Program-made: the position numbers and the translations under genes
NCBI GenBank assembly: GCA_963691705.1
Contig: OY829543.1
Coordinates: forward strand, 26,931,523-26,995,522
Direction of reading: 5' to 3'
Length of the DNA: 64,000 nt
Source of the DNA: Viola odorata
Taxonomy: Eukaryota; Streptophyta; Magnoliopsida; Malpighiales; Violaceae
Part shown: piece by piece, positions 11,342 to 25,100 of the stretch
How the letters are laid out: the number at the start of each line of letters is the position of its first letter
How positions within the stretch are numbered: position 1 is the first letter of the stretch
Notes under the pieces: generated by a model
Told to the model about the DNA's origin: nothing
Databases searched by the model: none
What the model saw: only the letters and a program-made list of their open reading frames with translations

Positions 11342-11814
11342 GCGCCTAAGCCATCCGAGGCCTTGCGCTAGCTCTCCAAGCCAATCTCTTCAAGCCCGCG
11401 GTCAAGGCCTTAAGTAAAGGGTAGTTTAGGGTTATTTCATGTAATAATTCCCAAGCCTACTCTTCGCCCATGGGAGAAAATTCCTTGTCTTTTGAAGTCT
11501 ACAGACTTATTTTCACATCATCGCTTTGAGTTACCTTTCAGTTATTTTCCAACCCTTTTCCATAGTGCTGATGCATATCTCTCCTATGTAGGTACTCTGT
11601 GTGACATTCGCAAAGGAATGGAGCGCGCAGATTCGAGGACAAATCCATTTGAAGAGGGAGGAGATGATATGAGCATGAGGGCTCTCACTCGTATCCACGT
11701 CAAGACCTCATGGATAGGCCGCGCAAGATATGAGGAATGTCGCGCCAAGTCCTCGCAAACCATGAAGACATGCGCACACCAGGCGCGCCAACCCTAGCAT
11801 CCCATGAAGTCCCC

Positions 11815-12267
11815 GCGCCTAAGCCATCCGAGGCCTTGCGCTAGCTCTCCAAGCCAATCTCTTCAAGCCCGCGGTCAAGGCCTTAAGTAAAGGGTAGTTT
11901 AGGGTTATTTCATGTAATAATTCCCAAGCCTACTCTTCGCCCATGGGAGAAAAATCTTTGTCTTTTGAAGTCTACAGACTTATTTTCACATCATCGCTTT
12001 AAATTACCTTTTAGTTATTTTCCAACCCTTTTCCATAGTGCTGATGCATATCTCTCCTATGTAGGTACTCTGTGTGACATTCGCAAAGGAATGGAGCGCG
12101 CAGATTCGAGGACAAATCCATTTGAAGAGGGAGGCTCTCACTCGTATCCACGTCAAGACCTCATGGATAGGCCGCGCATGATATGAGGAATGTCGCGCCA
12201 AGTCCTCGCAAACCATGAAGACATGCGCACACCAGGCGCGCCAACCCTAGCATCCCATGAAGTCCCC
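11815..12267 (+). repeat. 453-bp monomer with 20-bp deletion (monomer 26)
   Basis: The 20 bases between GAGGGAG and GCTCTCAC are missing (junction about 12135), with a 2-bp GG overlap at the break. The deletion removes the left arm and part of the loop of the inverted repeat, and shifts the open frame. Identical junctions occur in the units at 13687 and 16505, so this is one event later amplified. Confidence 0.95.
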
Positions 12268-13686
12268 GCGCCTAAGCCATCCGAGGCCTTGCGCTAGCTC
12301 TCCAAGCCAATCTCTTCAAGCCCGCGGTCAAGGCCTTAAGTAAAGGGTAGTTTAGGGTTATTTCATGTAATAATTCCCAAGCCTACTCTTCGCCCATGGG
12401 AGAAAATTCCTTGTCTTTTGAAGTCTACAGACTTATTTTCACATCATCGCTTTGAGTTACCTTTCAGTTATTTTCCAACCCTTTTCCATAGTGCTGATGC
12501 ATATCTCTCCTATGTAGGTACTCTGTGTGACATTCGCAAAGGAATGGAGCGCGCAGATTCGAGGACAAATCCATTTGAAGAGGGAGGAGATGATACGAGC
12601 ATGAGGGCTCTCACTCGTATCCACGTCAAGACCTCATGGATAGGCCGCGCAAGATATGAGGAATGTCGCGCCAAGTCCTCGCAAACCATGAAGACATGCG
12701 CACACCAGGCGCGCCAACCCTAGCATCCCATGAAGTCCCCGCGCCTAAGCCATCCGAGGCCTTGCGCTAGCTCTCCAAGCCAATCTCTTCAAGCCCGCGG
12801 TCAAGGCCTTAAGTAAAGGGTAGTTTAGGGTTATTTCATGTAATAATTCCCAAGCCTACTCTTCGCCCATGGGAGAAAAATCTTTGTCTTTTGAAGTCTA
12901 CAGACTTATTTTCACATCATCGCTTTAAATTACCTTTTAGTTATTTTCCAACCCTTTTCCATAGTGCTGATGCATATCTCTCCTATGTAGGTACTCTGTG
13001 TGACATTCGCAAAGGAATGGAGCGCGCAGATTCGAGGACAAATCCATTTGAAGAGGGAGGAGATGATACGAGCATGAGGGCTCTCACTCGTATCCACGTC
13101 AAGACCTCATGGATAGGCCGCGCAAGATATGAGGAATGTCGCGCCAAGTCCTCGCAAACCATGAAGACATGCGCACACCAGGCGCGCCAACCCTAGCATC
13201 CCATGAAGTCCCCGCGCCTAAGCCATCCGAGGCCTTGCGCTAGCTCTCCAAGCCAATCTCTTCAAGCCCGCGGTCAAGGCCTTAAGTAAAGGGTAGTTTA
13301 GGGTTATTTCATGTAATAATTCCCAAGCCTACTCTTCGCCCATGGGAGAAAATTCCTTGTCTTTTGAAGTCTACAGACTTATTTTCACATCATCGCTTTG
13401 AGTTACCTTTCAGTTATTTTCCAACCCTTTTCCATAGTGCTGATGCATATCTCTCCTATGTAGGTACTCTGTGTGACATTCGCAAAGGAATGGAGCGCGC
13501 AGATTCGAGGACAAATCCATTTGAAGAGGGAGGAGATGATATGAGCATGAGGGCTCTCACTCGTATCCACGTCAAGACCTCATGGATAGGCCGCGCAAGA
13601 TATGAGGAATGTCGCGCCAAGTCCTCGCAAACCATGAAGACATGCGCACACCAGGCGCGCCAACCCTAGCATCCCATGAAGTCCCC

Positions 13687-14139
13687 GCGCCTAAGCCATC
13701 CGAGGCCTTGCGCTAGCTCTCCAAGCCAATCTCTTCAAGCCCGCGGTCAAGGCCTTAAGTAAAGGGTAGTTTAGGGTTATTTCATGTAATAATTCCCAAG
13801 CCTACTCTTCGCCCATGGGAGAAAAATCTTTGTCTTTTGAAGTCTACAGACTTATTTTCACATCATCGCTTTAAATTACCTTTTAGTTATTTTCCAACCC
13901 TTTTCCATAGTGCTGATGCATATCTCTCCTATGTAGGTACTCTGTGTGACATTCGCAAAGGAATGGAGCGCGCAGATTCGAGGACAAATCCATTTGAAGA
14001 GGGAGGCTCTCACTCGTATCCACGTCAAGACCTCATGGATAGGCCGCGCATGATATGAGGAATGTAGCGCCAAGTCCTCGCAAACCATGAAGACATGCGC
14101 ACACCAGGCGCGCCAACCCTAGCATCCCATGAAGTCCCC
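13687..14139 (+). repeat. 453-bp monomer with 20-bp deletion (monomer 30)
   Basis: This unit has the same deletion junction as the units at 11815 and 16505 (junction about 14007). It shares GCGCATGATATG with the first and has a private GAATGTAGCGCC. Confidence 0.95.
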
Positions 14140-16504
14140 GCGCCTAAGCCATCCGAGGCCTTGCGCTAGCTCTCCAAGCCAATCTCTTCAAGCCCGCGGT
14201 CAAGGCCTTAAGTAAAGGGTAGTTTAGGGTTATTTCATGTAATAATTCCCAAGCCTACTCTTCGCCCATGGGAGAAAATTCCTTGTCTTTTGAAGTCTAC
14301 AGACTTATTTTCACATCATCGCTTTGAGTTACCTTTCAGTTATTTTCCAACCCTTTTCCATAGTGCTGATGCATATCTCTCCTATGTAGGTACTCTGTGT
14401 GACATTCGCAAAGGAATGGAGCGCGCAGATTCGAGGACAAATCCATTTGAAGAGGGAGGAGATGATACGAGCATGAGGGCTCTCACTCGTATCCACGTCA
14501 AGACCTCATGGATAGGCCGCGCAAGATATAAGGAATGTCGCGCCAAGTCCTCGCAAACCATGAAGACATGCGCACACCAGGCGCGCCAACCCTAGCATCC
14601 CATGAAGTCCCCGCGCCTAAGCCATCCGAGGCCTTGCGCTAGCTCTCCAAGCCAATCTCTTCAAGCCCGCGGTCAAGGCCTTAAGTAAAGGGTAGTTTAG
14701 GGTTATTTCATGTAATAATTCCCAAGCCTACTCTTCGCCCATGGGAGAAAAATCTTTGTCTTTTGAAGTCTACAGACTTATTTTCACATCATCGCTTTAA
14801 ATTACCTTTTAGTTATTTTCCAACCCTTTTCCATAGTGCTGATGCATATCTCTCCTATGTAGGTACTCTGTGTGACATTCGCAAAGGAATGGAGCGCGCA
14901 GATTCGAGGACAAATCCATTTGAAGAGGGAGGAGATGATACGAGCATGAGGGCTCTCACTCGTATCCACGTCAAGACCTCATGGATAGGCCGCGCAAGAT
15001 ATGAGGAATGTCGCGCCAAGTCCTCGCAAACCATGAAGACATGCGCACACCAGGTGCGCCAACCCTAGCATCCCATGAAGTCCCCGCGCCTAAGCCATCC
15101 GAGGCCTTGCGCTAGCTCTCCAAGCCAATCTCTTCAAGCGCACGGTCAAGGCCTTAAGTAAAGGGTAGTTTAGGGTTATTTCATGTAATAATTCCCAAGC
15201 CTACTCTTTGCCCATGGGAGAAAAATCTTTGTCTTTTGAAGTCTACAGACTTATTTTCACATCATCGCTTTAAATTACCTTTTAGTTATTTTCCAACCCT
15301 TTTCCATAGTGCTGATGCATATCTCTCCTATGTAGGTACTCTGTGTGACATTCGCAAAGGAATGGAGCGCGCAGATTCGAGGACAAATCCATTTGAAGAG
15401 GGAGGAGATGATACGAGCATGAGGGCTTTCACTCGTATCCACGTCAAGACCTCATGGATAGGCCGCGCAAGATATGAGGAATGTCGCGCCAAGTCCTCGC
15501 AAACCATGAAGACATGCGCACACCAGGCGCGCCAACCCTAGCATCCCATGAAGTCCCCGCGCCTAAGCCATCCGAGGCCTTGCGCTAGCTCTCCAAGCCA
15601 ATCTCTTCAAGCCCGCGGTCAAGGCCTTAAGTAAAGGGTAGTTTAGGGTTATTTCATGTAATAATTCCCAAGCCTACTCTTCGCCCATGGGAGAAAATTC
15701 CTTGTCTTTTGAAGTCTACAGACTTATTTTCACATCATCGCTTTGAGTTACCTTTCAGTTATTTTCCAACCCTTTTCCATAGTGCTGATGCATATCTCTC
15801 CTATGTAGGTACTCTGTGTGACATTCGCAAAGGAATGGAGCGCGCAGATTCGAGGACAAATCCATTTGAAGAGGGAGGAGATGATATGAGCATGAGGGCT
15901 CTCACTCGTATCCACGTCAAGACCTCATGGATAGGCCGCGCAAGATATGAGGAATGTCGCGCCAAGTCCTCGCAAACCATGAAGACATGCGCACACCAGG
16001 CGCGCCAACCCTAGCATCCCATGAAGTCCCCGCGCCTAAGCCATCCGAGGCCTTGCGCTAGCTCTCCAAGCCAATCTCTTCAAGCCCGCGGTCAAGGCCT
16101 TAAGTAAAGGGTAGTTTAGGGTTATTTCATGTAATAATTCCCAAGCCTACTCTTCGCCCATGGGAGAAAAATCTTTGTCTTTTGAAGTCTACAGACTTAT
16201 TTTCACATCATCGCTTTAAATTACCTTTTAGTTATTTTCCAACCCTTTTCCATAGTGCTGATGCATATCTCTCCTATGTAGGTACTCTGTGTGACATTCG
16301 CAAAGGAATGGAGCGCGCAGATTCGAGGACAAATCCATTTGAAGAGGGAGGAGATGATACGAGCATGAGGGCTCTCACTCGTATCCACGTCAAGACCTCA
16401 TGGATAGGCCGCGCAAGATATGAGGAATGTCGCGCCAAGTCCTCGCAAACCATGAAGACATGCGCACACCAGGCGCGCCAACCCTAGCATCCCATGAAGT
16501 CCCC

Positions 16505-16957
16505 GCGCCTAAGCCATCCGAGGCCTTGCGCTAGCTCTCCAAGCCAATCTCTTCAAGCCCGCGGTCAAGGCCTTAAGTAAAGGGTAGTTTAGGGTTATTT
16601 CATGTAATAATTCCCAAGCCTACTCTTCGCCCATGGGAGAAAAATCTTTGTCTTTTGAAGTCTACAGACTTATTTTCACATCATCGCATTAAATTACCTT
16701 TTAGTTATTTTCCAACCCTTTTCCATAGTGCTGATGCATATCTCTCCTATGTAGGTACTCTGTGTGACATTCGCAAAGGAATGGAGCGCGCAGATTCGAG
16801 GACAAATCCATTTGAAGAGGGAGGCTCTCACTCGTATCCACGTCAAGACCTCATGGATAGGCCGCGCAAGATATGAGGAATGTCGCGCCAAGTCCTCGCA
16901 AACCATGAAGACATGCGCACACCAGGCGCGCCAACCCTAGCATCCCATGAAGTCCCC
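16505..16957 (+). repeat. 453-bp monomer with 20-bp deletion (monomer 36)
   Basis: The deletion junction (about 16825) is the same, but with the common GCGCAAGATATG downstream and a private CATCGCATTAAAT. The flanking order of variants matches the 6-mer HOR exactly. Confidence 0.95.
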
Positions 16958-19322
16958 GCGCCTAAGCCATCCGAGGCCTTGCGCTAGCTCTCCAAGCCAA
17001 TCTCTTCAAGCCCGCGGTCAAGGCCTTAAGTAAAGGGTAGTTTAGGGTTATTTCATGTAATAATTCCCAAGCCTACTCTTCGCCCATGGGAGAAAATTCC
17101 TTGTCTTTTGAAGTCTACAGACTTATTTTCACATCATCGCTTTGAGTTACCTTTCAGTTATTTTCCAACCCTTTTCCATAGTGCTGATGCATATCTCTCC
17201 TATGTAGGTACTCTGTGTGACATTCGCAAAGGAATGGAGCGCGCAGATTCGAGGACAAATCCATTTGAAGAGGGAGGAGATGATACGAGCATGAGGGCTC
17301 TCACTCGTATCCACGTCAAGACCTCATGGATAGGCCGCGCAAGATATGAGGAATGTCGCGCCAAGTCCTCGCAAACCATGAAGACATGCGCACACCAGGC
17401 GCGCCAACCCTAGCATCCCATGAAGTCCCCGCGCCTAAGCCATCCGAGGCCTTGCGCTAGCTCTCCAAGCCAATCTCTTCAAGCCCGCGGTCAAGGCCTT
17501 AAGTAAAGGGTAGTTTAGGGTTATTTCATGTAATAATTCCCAAGCCTACTCTTCGCCCATGGGAGAAAAATCTTTGTCTTTTGAAGTCTACAGACTTATT
17601 TTCACATCATCGCTTTAAATTACCTTTTAGTTATTTTCCAACCCTTTTCCATAGTGCTGATGCATATCTCTCCTATGTAGGTACTCTGTGTGACATTCGC
17701 AAAGGAATGGAGCGCGCAGATTCGAGGACAAATCCATTTGAAGAGGGAGGAGATGATACGAGCATGAGGGCTCTCACTCGTATCCACGTCAAGACCTCAT
17801 GGATAGGCCGCGCAAGATATGAGGAATGTCGCGCCAAGTCCTCGCAAACCATGAAGACATGCGCACACCAGGTGCGCCAACCCTAGCATCCCATGAAGTC
17901 CCCGCGCCTAAGCCATCCGAGGCCTTGCGCTAGCTCTCCAAGCCAATCTCTTCAAGCGCACGGTCAAGGCCTTAAGTAAAGGGTAGTTTAGGGTTATTTC
18001 ATGTAATAATTCCCAAGCCTACTCTTTGCCCATGGGAGAAAAATCTTTGTCTTTTGAAGTCTACAGACTTATTTTCACATCATCGCTTTAAATTACCTTT
18101 TAGTTATTTTCCAACCCTTTTCCATAGTGCTGATGCATATCTCTCCTATGTAGGTACTCTGTGTGACATTCGCAAAGGAATGGAGCGCGCAGATTCGAGG
18201 ACAAATCCATTTGAAGAGGGAGGAGATGATACGAGCATGAGGGCTTTCACTCGTATCCACGTCAAGACCTCATGGATAGGCCGCGCAAGATATGAGGAAT
18301 GTCGCGCCAAGTCCTCGCAAACCATGAAGACATGCGCACACCAGGCGCGCCAACCCTAGCATCCCATGAAGTCCCCGCGCCTAAGCCATCCGAGGCCTTG
18401 CGCTAGCTCTCCAAGCCAATCTCTTCAAGCCCGCGGTCAAGGCCTTAAGTAAAGGGTAGTTTAGGGTTATTTCATGTAATAATTCCCAAGCCTACTCTTC
18501 GCCCATGGGAGAAAATTCCTTGTCTTTTGAAGTCTACAGACTTATTTTCACATCATCGCTTTGAGTTACCTTTCAGTTATTTTCCAACCCTTTTCCATAG
18601 TGCTGATGCATATCTCTCCTATGTAGGTACTCTGTGTGACATTCGCAAAGGAATGGAGCGCGCAGATTCGAGGACAAATCCATTTGAAGAGGGAGGAGAT
18701 GATATGAGCATGAGGGCTCTCACTCGTATCCACGTCAAGACCTCATGGATAGGCCGCGCAAGATATGAGGAATGTCGCGCCAAGTCCTCGCAAACCATGA
18801 AGACATGCGCACACCAGGCGCGCCAACCCTAGCATCCCATGAAGTCCCCGCGCCTAAGCCATCCGAGGCCTTGCGCTAGCTCTCCAAGCCAATCTCTTCA
18901 AGCCCGCGGTCAAGGCCTTAAGTAAAGGGTAGTTTAGGGTTATTTCATGTAATAATTCCCAAGCCTACTCTTCGCCCATGGGAGAAAAATCTTTGTCTTT
19001 TGAAGTCTACAGACTTATTTTCACATCATCGCTTTAAATTACCTTTTAGTTATTTTCCAACCCTTTTCCATAGTGCTGATGCATATCTCTCCTATGTAGG
19101 TACTCTGTGTGACATTCGCAAAGGAATGGAGCGCGCAGATTCGAGGACAAATCCATTTGAAGAGGGAGGAGATGATACGAGCATGAGGGCTCTCACTCGT
19201 ATCCACGTCAAGACCTCATGGATAGGCCGCGCAAGATATGAGGAATGTCGCGCCAAGTCCTCGCAAACCATGAAGACATGCGCACACCAGGCGCGCCAAC
19301 CCTAGCATCCCATGAAGTCCCC

Positions 19323-22158
19323 GCGCCTAAGCCATCCGAGGCCTTGCGCTAGCTCTCCAAGCCAATCTCTTCAAGCCCGCGGTCAAGGCCTTAAGTAAAG
19401 GGTAGTTTAGGGTTATTTCATGTAATAATTCCCAAGCCTACTCTTCGCCCATGGGAGAAAAATCTTTGTCTTTTGAAGTCTACAGACTTATTTTCACATC
19501 ATCGCTTTAAATTACCTTTTAGTTATTTTCCAACCCTTTTCCATAGTGCTGATGCATATCTCTCCTATGTAGGTACTCTGTGTGACATTCGCAAAGGAAT
19601 GGAGCGCAGATTCGTGGACAAATCCATTTGAAGAGGGAGGAGATGATACGAGCATGAGGGCTCTCACTCGTATCCACGTCAAGACCTCATGGATAGGCTG
19701 CGCAAGATATGAGGAATGTCGCGCCAAGTCCTCGCAAACCATGAAGACATGCGCACACCAGGCGCGCCAACCCTAGCATCCCATGAAGTCCCCGCGCCTA
19801 AGCCATCCGAGGCCTTGCGCTAGCTCTCCAAGCCAATCTCTTCAAGCCCGCGGTCAAGGCCTTAAGTAAAGGGTAGTTTAGGGTTATTTCATGTAATAAT
19901 TCCCAAGCCTACTCTTCGCCCATGGGAGAAAATTCCTTGTCTTTTGAAGTCTACAGACTTATTTTCACATCATCGCTTTGAGTTACCTTTCAGTTATTTT
20001 CCAACCCTTTTCCATAGTGCTGATGCATATCTCTCCTATGTAGGTACTCTGTGTGACATTCGCAAAGGAATGGAGCGCGCAGATTCGAGGACAAATCCAT
20101 TTGAAGAGGGAGGAGATGATATGAGCATGAGGGCTCTCACTCGTATCCACGTCAAGACCTCATGGATAGGCCGCGCAAGATATGAGGAATGTCGCGCCAA
20201 GTCCTCGCAAACCATGAAGACATGCGCACACCAGGCGCGCCAACCCTAGCATCCCATGAAGTCCCCGCGCCTAAGCCATCCGAGGCCTTGCGCTAGCTCT
20301 CCAAGCCAATCTCTTCAAGCCCGCGGTCAAGGCCTTAAGTAAAGGGTAGTTTAGGGTTATTTCATGTAATAATTCCCAAGCCTACTCTTCGCCAATGGGA
20401 GAAAAATCTTTGTCTTTTGAAGTCTACAGACTTATTTTCACATCATCGCTTTAAATTACCTTTTAGTTATTTTCCAACCCTTTTCCATAGTGCTGATGCA
20501 TATCTCTCCTATGTAGGTACTCTGTGTGACATTCGCAAAGGAATGGAGCGTGCAGATTCGAGGACAAATCCATTTGAAGAGGGAGGAGATGATACGAGCA
20601 TGAGGGCTCTCACTCGTATCCACGTCAAGACCTCATGGATAGGCCGCGCAAGATATGAGGAATGTCGCGCCAAGTCCTCGCAAACCATGAAGACATGCGC
20701 ACACCAGGCGCGCCAACCCTAGCATCCCATGAAGTCCCCGCGCCTAAGCCATCCGAGGCCTTGCGCTAGCTCTCCAAGCCAATCTCTTCAAGCCCGCGGT
20801 CAAGGCCTTAAGTAAAGGGTAGTTTAGGGTTATTTCATGTAATAATTCCCAAGCCTACTCTTCGCCCATGGGAGAAAATTCCTTGTCTTTTGAAGTCTAC
20901 AGACTTATTTTCACATCATCGCTTTGAGTTACCTTTCAGTTATTTTCCAACCCTTTTCCATAGTGCTGATGCATATCTCTCCTATGTAGGTACTCTGTGT
21001 GACATTCGCAAAGGAATGGAGCGCGCAGATTCGAGGACAAATCCATTTGAAGAGGGAGGAGATGATACGAGCATGAGGGCTCTCACTCGTATCCACGTCA
21101 AGACCTCATGGATAGGCCGCGCAAGATATGAGGAATGTCGCGCCAAGTCCTCGCAAACCATGAAGACATGCGCACACCAGGCGCGCCAACCCTAGCATCC
21201 CATGAAGTCCCCGCGCCTAAGCCATCCGAGGCCTTGCGCTAGCTCTCCAAGCCAATCTCTTCAAGCCCGCGGTCAAGGCCTTAAGTAAAGGGTAGTTTAG
21301 GGTTATTTCATGTAATAATTCCCAAGCCTACTCTTCGCCCATGGGAGAAAAATCTTTGTCTTTTGAAGTCTACAGACTTATTTTCACATCATCGCTTTAA
21401 ATTACCTTTTAGTTATTTTCCAACCCTTTTCCATAGTGCTGATGCATATCTCTCCTATGTAGGTACTCTGTGTGACATTCGCAATGGAATGGAGCGCGCA
21501 GATTCGAGGACAAATCCATTTGAAGAGGGAGGAGATGATACGAGCATGAGGGCTCTCACTCGTATCCACGTCAAGACCTCATGGATAGGCCGCGCAAGAT
21601 ATGAGGAATGTCGCGCCAAGTCCTCGCAAACCATGAAGACATGCGCACACCAGGCGCGCCAACCCTAGCATCCCATGAAGTCCCCGCGCCTAAGCCATCC
21701 GAGGCCTTGCGCTAGCTCTCCAAGCCAATCTCTTCAAGCCCGCGGTCAAGGCCTTAAGTAAAGGGTAGTTTAGGGTTATTTCATGTAATAATTCCCAAGC
21801 CTACTCTTCGCCCATGGGAGAAAAATCTTTGTCTTTTGAAGTCTACAGACTTATTTTCACATCATCGCTTTAAATTACCTTTTAGTTATTTTCCAACCCT
21901 TTTCCATAGTGCTGATGCATATCTCTCCTATGTAGGTACTCTGTGTGACATTCGCAAAGGAATGGAGCGCGTAGATTCGAGGACAAATCCATTTGAAGAG
22001 GGAGGAGATGATATGAGCATGAGGGCTCTCACTCGTATCCACGTCAAGACCTCATGGATAGGCCGCGCAAGATATGAGGAATGTCGCGCCAAGTCCTCGC
22101 AAACCATGAAGACATGCGCACACCAGGCGCGCCAACCCTAGCATCCCATGAAGTCCCC
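19323..22158 (+). repeat. Monomers 42-47, mixed order
   Basis: The first unit, 19323-19793, is 471 bp: GAGCGCGCAG has become GAGCGCAG. It also carries TTCGTGG and GGCTGCGCA. Then follow E (GATATGAG), K, E, K and K. The last K unit carries GATATGAG, otherwise an E-type mark, together with CGCGTAGATT, so it looks like a conversion product. No repeating HOR unit is evident. Confidence 0.85.
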
Positions 22159-25100
22159 GCGCCTAAGCCATCCGAGGCCTTGCGCTAGCTCTCCAAGCCA
22201 ATCTCTTCAAGCCCGCGGTCAAGGCCTTAAGTAAAGGGTAGTTTAGGGTTATTTCATGTAATAATTCCCAAGCCTACTCTTCGCCCATGGGAGAAAAATC
22301 TTTGTCTTTTGAAGTCTACAGACTTATTTTCACATCATCGCTTTAAATTACCTTTTAGTTATTTTCCAACCCTTTTCCATAGTGCTGATGCATATCTCTC
22401 CTATGTAGGTACTCTGTGTGACATTCGCAAAGGAATGGAGCGCGCAGATTCGAGGACAAATCCATTTGAAGAGGGAGGAGATGATACGAGCATGAGGGCT
22501 CTCACTCGTATCCACGTCAAGACCTCATGGATAGGCCGCGCAAGATATGAGGAATGTCGCGCCAAGTCCTCGCAAACCATGAAGACATGCGCACACCAGG
22601 TGCGCCAACCCTAGCATCCCATGAAGTCCCCGCGCCTAAGCCTCCGAGGCCTTGCGCTAGCTCTCCAAGCCAATCTCTTCAAGCCCACGGTCAAGGCCTT
22701 AAGTAAAGGGTAGTTTAGGGTTATTTCATGTAATAATTCCCAAGCCTACTCTTTGCCCATGGGAGAAAAATCTTTGTCTTTTGAAGTCTACAGACTTATT
22801 TTCACATCATCGCTTTAAATTACCTTTTAGTTATTTTCCAACCCTTTTCCATAGTGCTGATGCATATCTCTCCTATGTAGGTACTCTGTGTGACATTCGC
22901 AAAGGAATGGAGCGCGCAGATTCGAGGACAAATCCATTTGAAGAGGGAGGAGATGATACGAGCATGAGGGCTCTCACTCGTATCCACGTCAAGACCTCAT
23001 GGATAGGCCGCGCAAGATATGAGGAATGTCGCGCCAAGTCCTCGCAAACCATGAAGACATGCGCACACCAGGCGCGCCAACCCTAGCATCCCATGAAGTC
23101 CCCGCGCCTAAGCCATCCGAGGCCTTGCGCTAGCTCTCCAAGCCAATCTCTTCAAGCCCGCGGTCAAGGCCTTAAGTAAAGGGTAGTTTAGGGTTATTTC
23201 ATGTAATAATTCCCAAGCCTACTCTTCGCCCATGGGAGAAAATTCCTTGTCTTTTGAAGTCTACAGACTTATTTTCACATCATCGCTTTGAGTTACCTTT
23301 CAGTTATTTTCCAACCCTTTTCCATAGTGCTGATGCATATCTCTCCTATGTAGGTACTCTGTGTGACATTCGCAAAGGAATGGAGCCCGCAGATTCGAGG
23401 ACAAATCCATTTGAAGAGGGAGGAGATGATATGAGCATGAGGGCTCTCACTCGTATCCACGTCAAGACCTCATGGATAGGCCGCGCAAGATATGAGGAAT
23501 GTCGCGCCAAGTCCTCGCAAACCATGAAGACATGCGCACACCAGGCGCGCCAACCCTAGCATCCCATGAAGTCCCCGCGCCTAAGCCATCCGAGGCCTTG
23601 CGCTAGCTCTCCAAGCCAATCTCTTCAAGCCCGCGGTCAAGGCCTTAAGTAAAGGGTAGTTTAGGGTTATTTCATGTAATAATTCCCAAGCCTACTCTTC
23701 GCCCATGGGAGAAAAATCTTTGTCTTTTGAAGTCTACAGACTTATTTTCACATCATCGCTTTAAATTACCTTTTAGTTATTTTCCAACCCTTTTCCATAG
23801 TGCTGATGCATATCTCTCCTATGTAGGTACTCTGTGTGACATTCGCAAAGGAATGGAGCGCGCAGATTCGAGGACAAATCCATTTGAAGAGGGAGGAGAT
23901 GATACGAGCATGAGGGCTCTCACTCGTATCCACGTCAAGACCTCATGGATAGGCCGCGCAAGATATGAGGAATGTCGCGCCAAGTCCTCGCAAACCATGA
24001 AGACATGCGCACACCAGGCGCGCCAACCCTAGCATCCCATGAAGTCCCCGCGCCTAAGCCATCCGAGGCCTTGCGCTAGCTCTCCAAGCCAATCTCTTCA
24101 AGCCCGCGGTCAAGGCCTTAAGTAAAGGGTAGTTTAGGGTTATTTCATGTAATAATTCCCAAGCCTACTCTTCGCCCATGGGAGAAAAATCTTTGTCTTT
24201 TGAAGTCTACAGACTTATTTTCACATCATCGCTTTAAATTACCTTTTAGTTATTTTCCAACCCTTTTCCATAGTGCTGATGCATATCTCTCCTATGTAGG
24301 TACTCTGTGTGACATTCGCAAAGGAATGGAGCGCGCAGATTCGAGGACAAATCCATTTGAAGAGGGAGGAGATGATACGAGCATGAGGGCTCTCACTCGT
24401 ATCCACGTCAAGACCTCATGGATAGGCCGCGCAAGATATGAGGAATGTCGCGCCAAGTCCTCGCAAACCATGAAGACATGCGCACACCAGGTGCGCCAAC
24501 CCTAGCATCCCATGAAGTCCCCGCGCCTAAGCCATCCGAGGCCTTGCGCTAGCTCTCCAAGCCAATCTCTTCAAGCGCACGGTCAAGGCCTTAAGTAAAG
24601 GGTAGTTTAGGGTTATTTCATGTAATAATTCCCAAGCCTACTCTTTGCCCATGGGAGAAAAATCTTTGTCTTTTGAAGTCTACAGACTTATTTTCACATC
24701 ATCGCTTTAAATTACCTTTTAGTTATTTTCCAACCCTTTTCCATAGTGCTGATGCATATCTCTCCTATGTAGGTACTCTGTGTGACATTCGCAAAGGAAT
24801 GGAGCGCGCAGATTCGAGGACAAATCCATTTGAAGAGGGAGGAGATGATACGAGCATGAGGGCTCTCACTCGTATCCACGTCAAGACCTCATGGATAGGC
24901 CGCGCAAGATATGAGGAATGTCGCGCCAAGTCCTCGCAAACCATAAAGACATGCGCACACCAGGCGCGCCAACCCTAGCATCCCATGAAGTCCCCGCGCC
25001 TAAGCCATCCGAGGCCTTGCGCTAGCTCTCCAAGCCAATCTCTTCAAGCCCGCGGTCAAGGCCTTAAGTAAAGGGTAGTTTAGGGTTATTTCATGTAATA

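Larger units (their letters stand above)
11342..15085 (+). repeat. 4-mer HOR, two copies of 1872 bp
   Basis: The unit is [E with GATATGAG; 453-bp K with a 20-bp deletion; E with GATACGAG; K]. Copies are 11342-13213 and 13214-15085. The length is 4 x 473 - 20. The second copy has private changes: GAATGTAGCGCC near 14064, AGATATAAGG near 14526, and GGTGCGCC in its last monomer. Its last three monomers also start the overlapping 6-mer pattern. Confidence 0.9.
13687..19322 (+). repeat. 6-mer HOR, two copies of 2818 bp
   Basis: The unit is [453-bp deletion K; E; K with GGTGCGCC; K with AAGCGCACGG, CTCTTTGCC and GGGCTTTC; E with GATATGAG; K]. Copies are 13687-16504 and 16505-19322. The rare AAGCGCACGG mark falls at 15140 and 17958, exactly 2818 bp apart. 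This block overlaps the second half of the preceding 4-mer block, so the two HORs are nested products of successive unequal exchanges. Confidence 0.92.

Noticed and set aside
12004..12216. Minus-strand frames of about 70 codons at 12004, 13876, 16694, 19512 and 61601
   Set aside because: They appear only in shortened monomers, where the deletion happens to open the reverse frame. They mirror the repeat and have no independent support.
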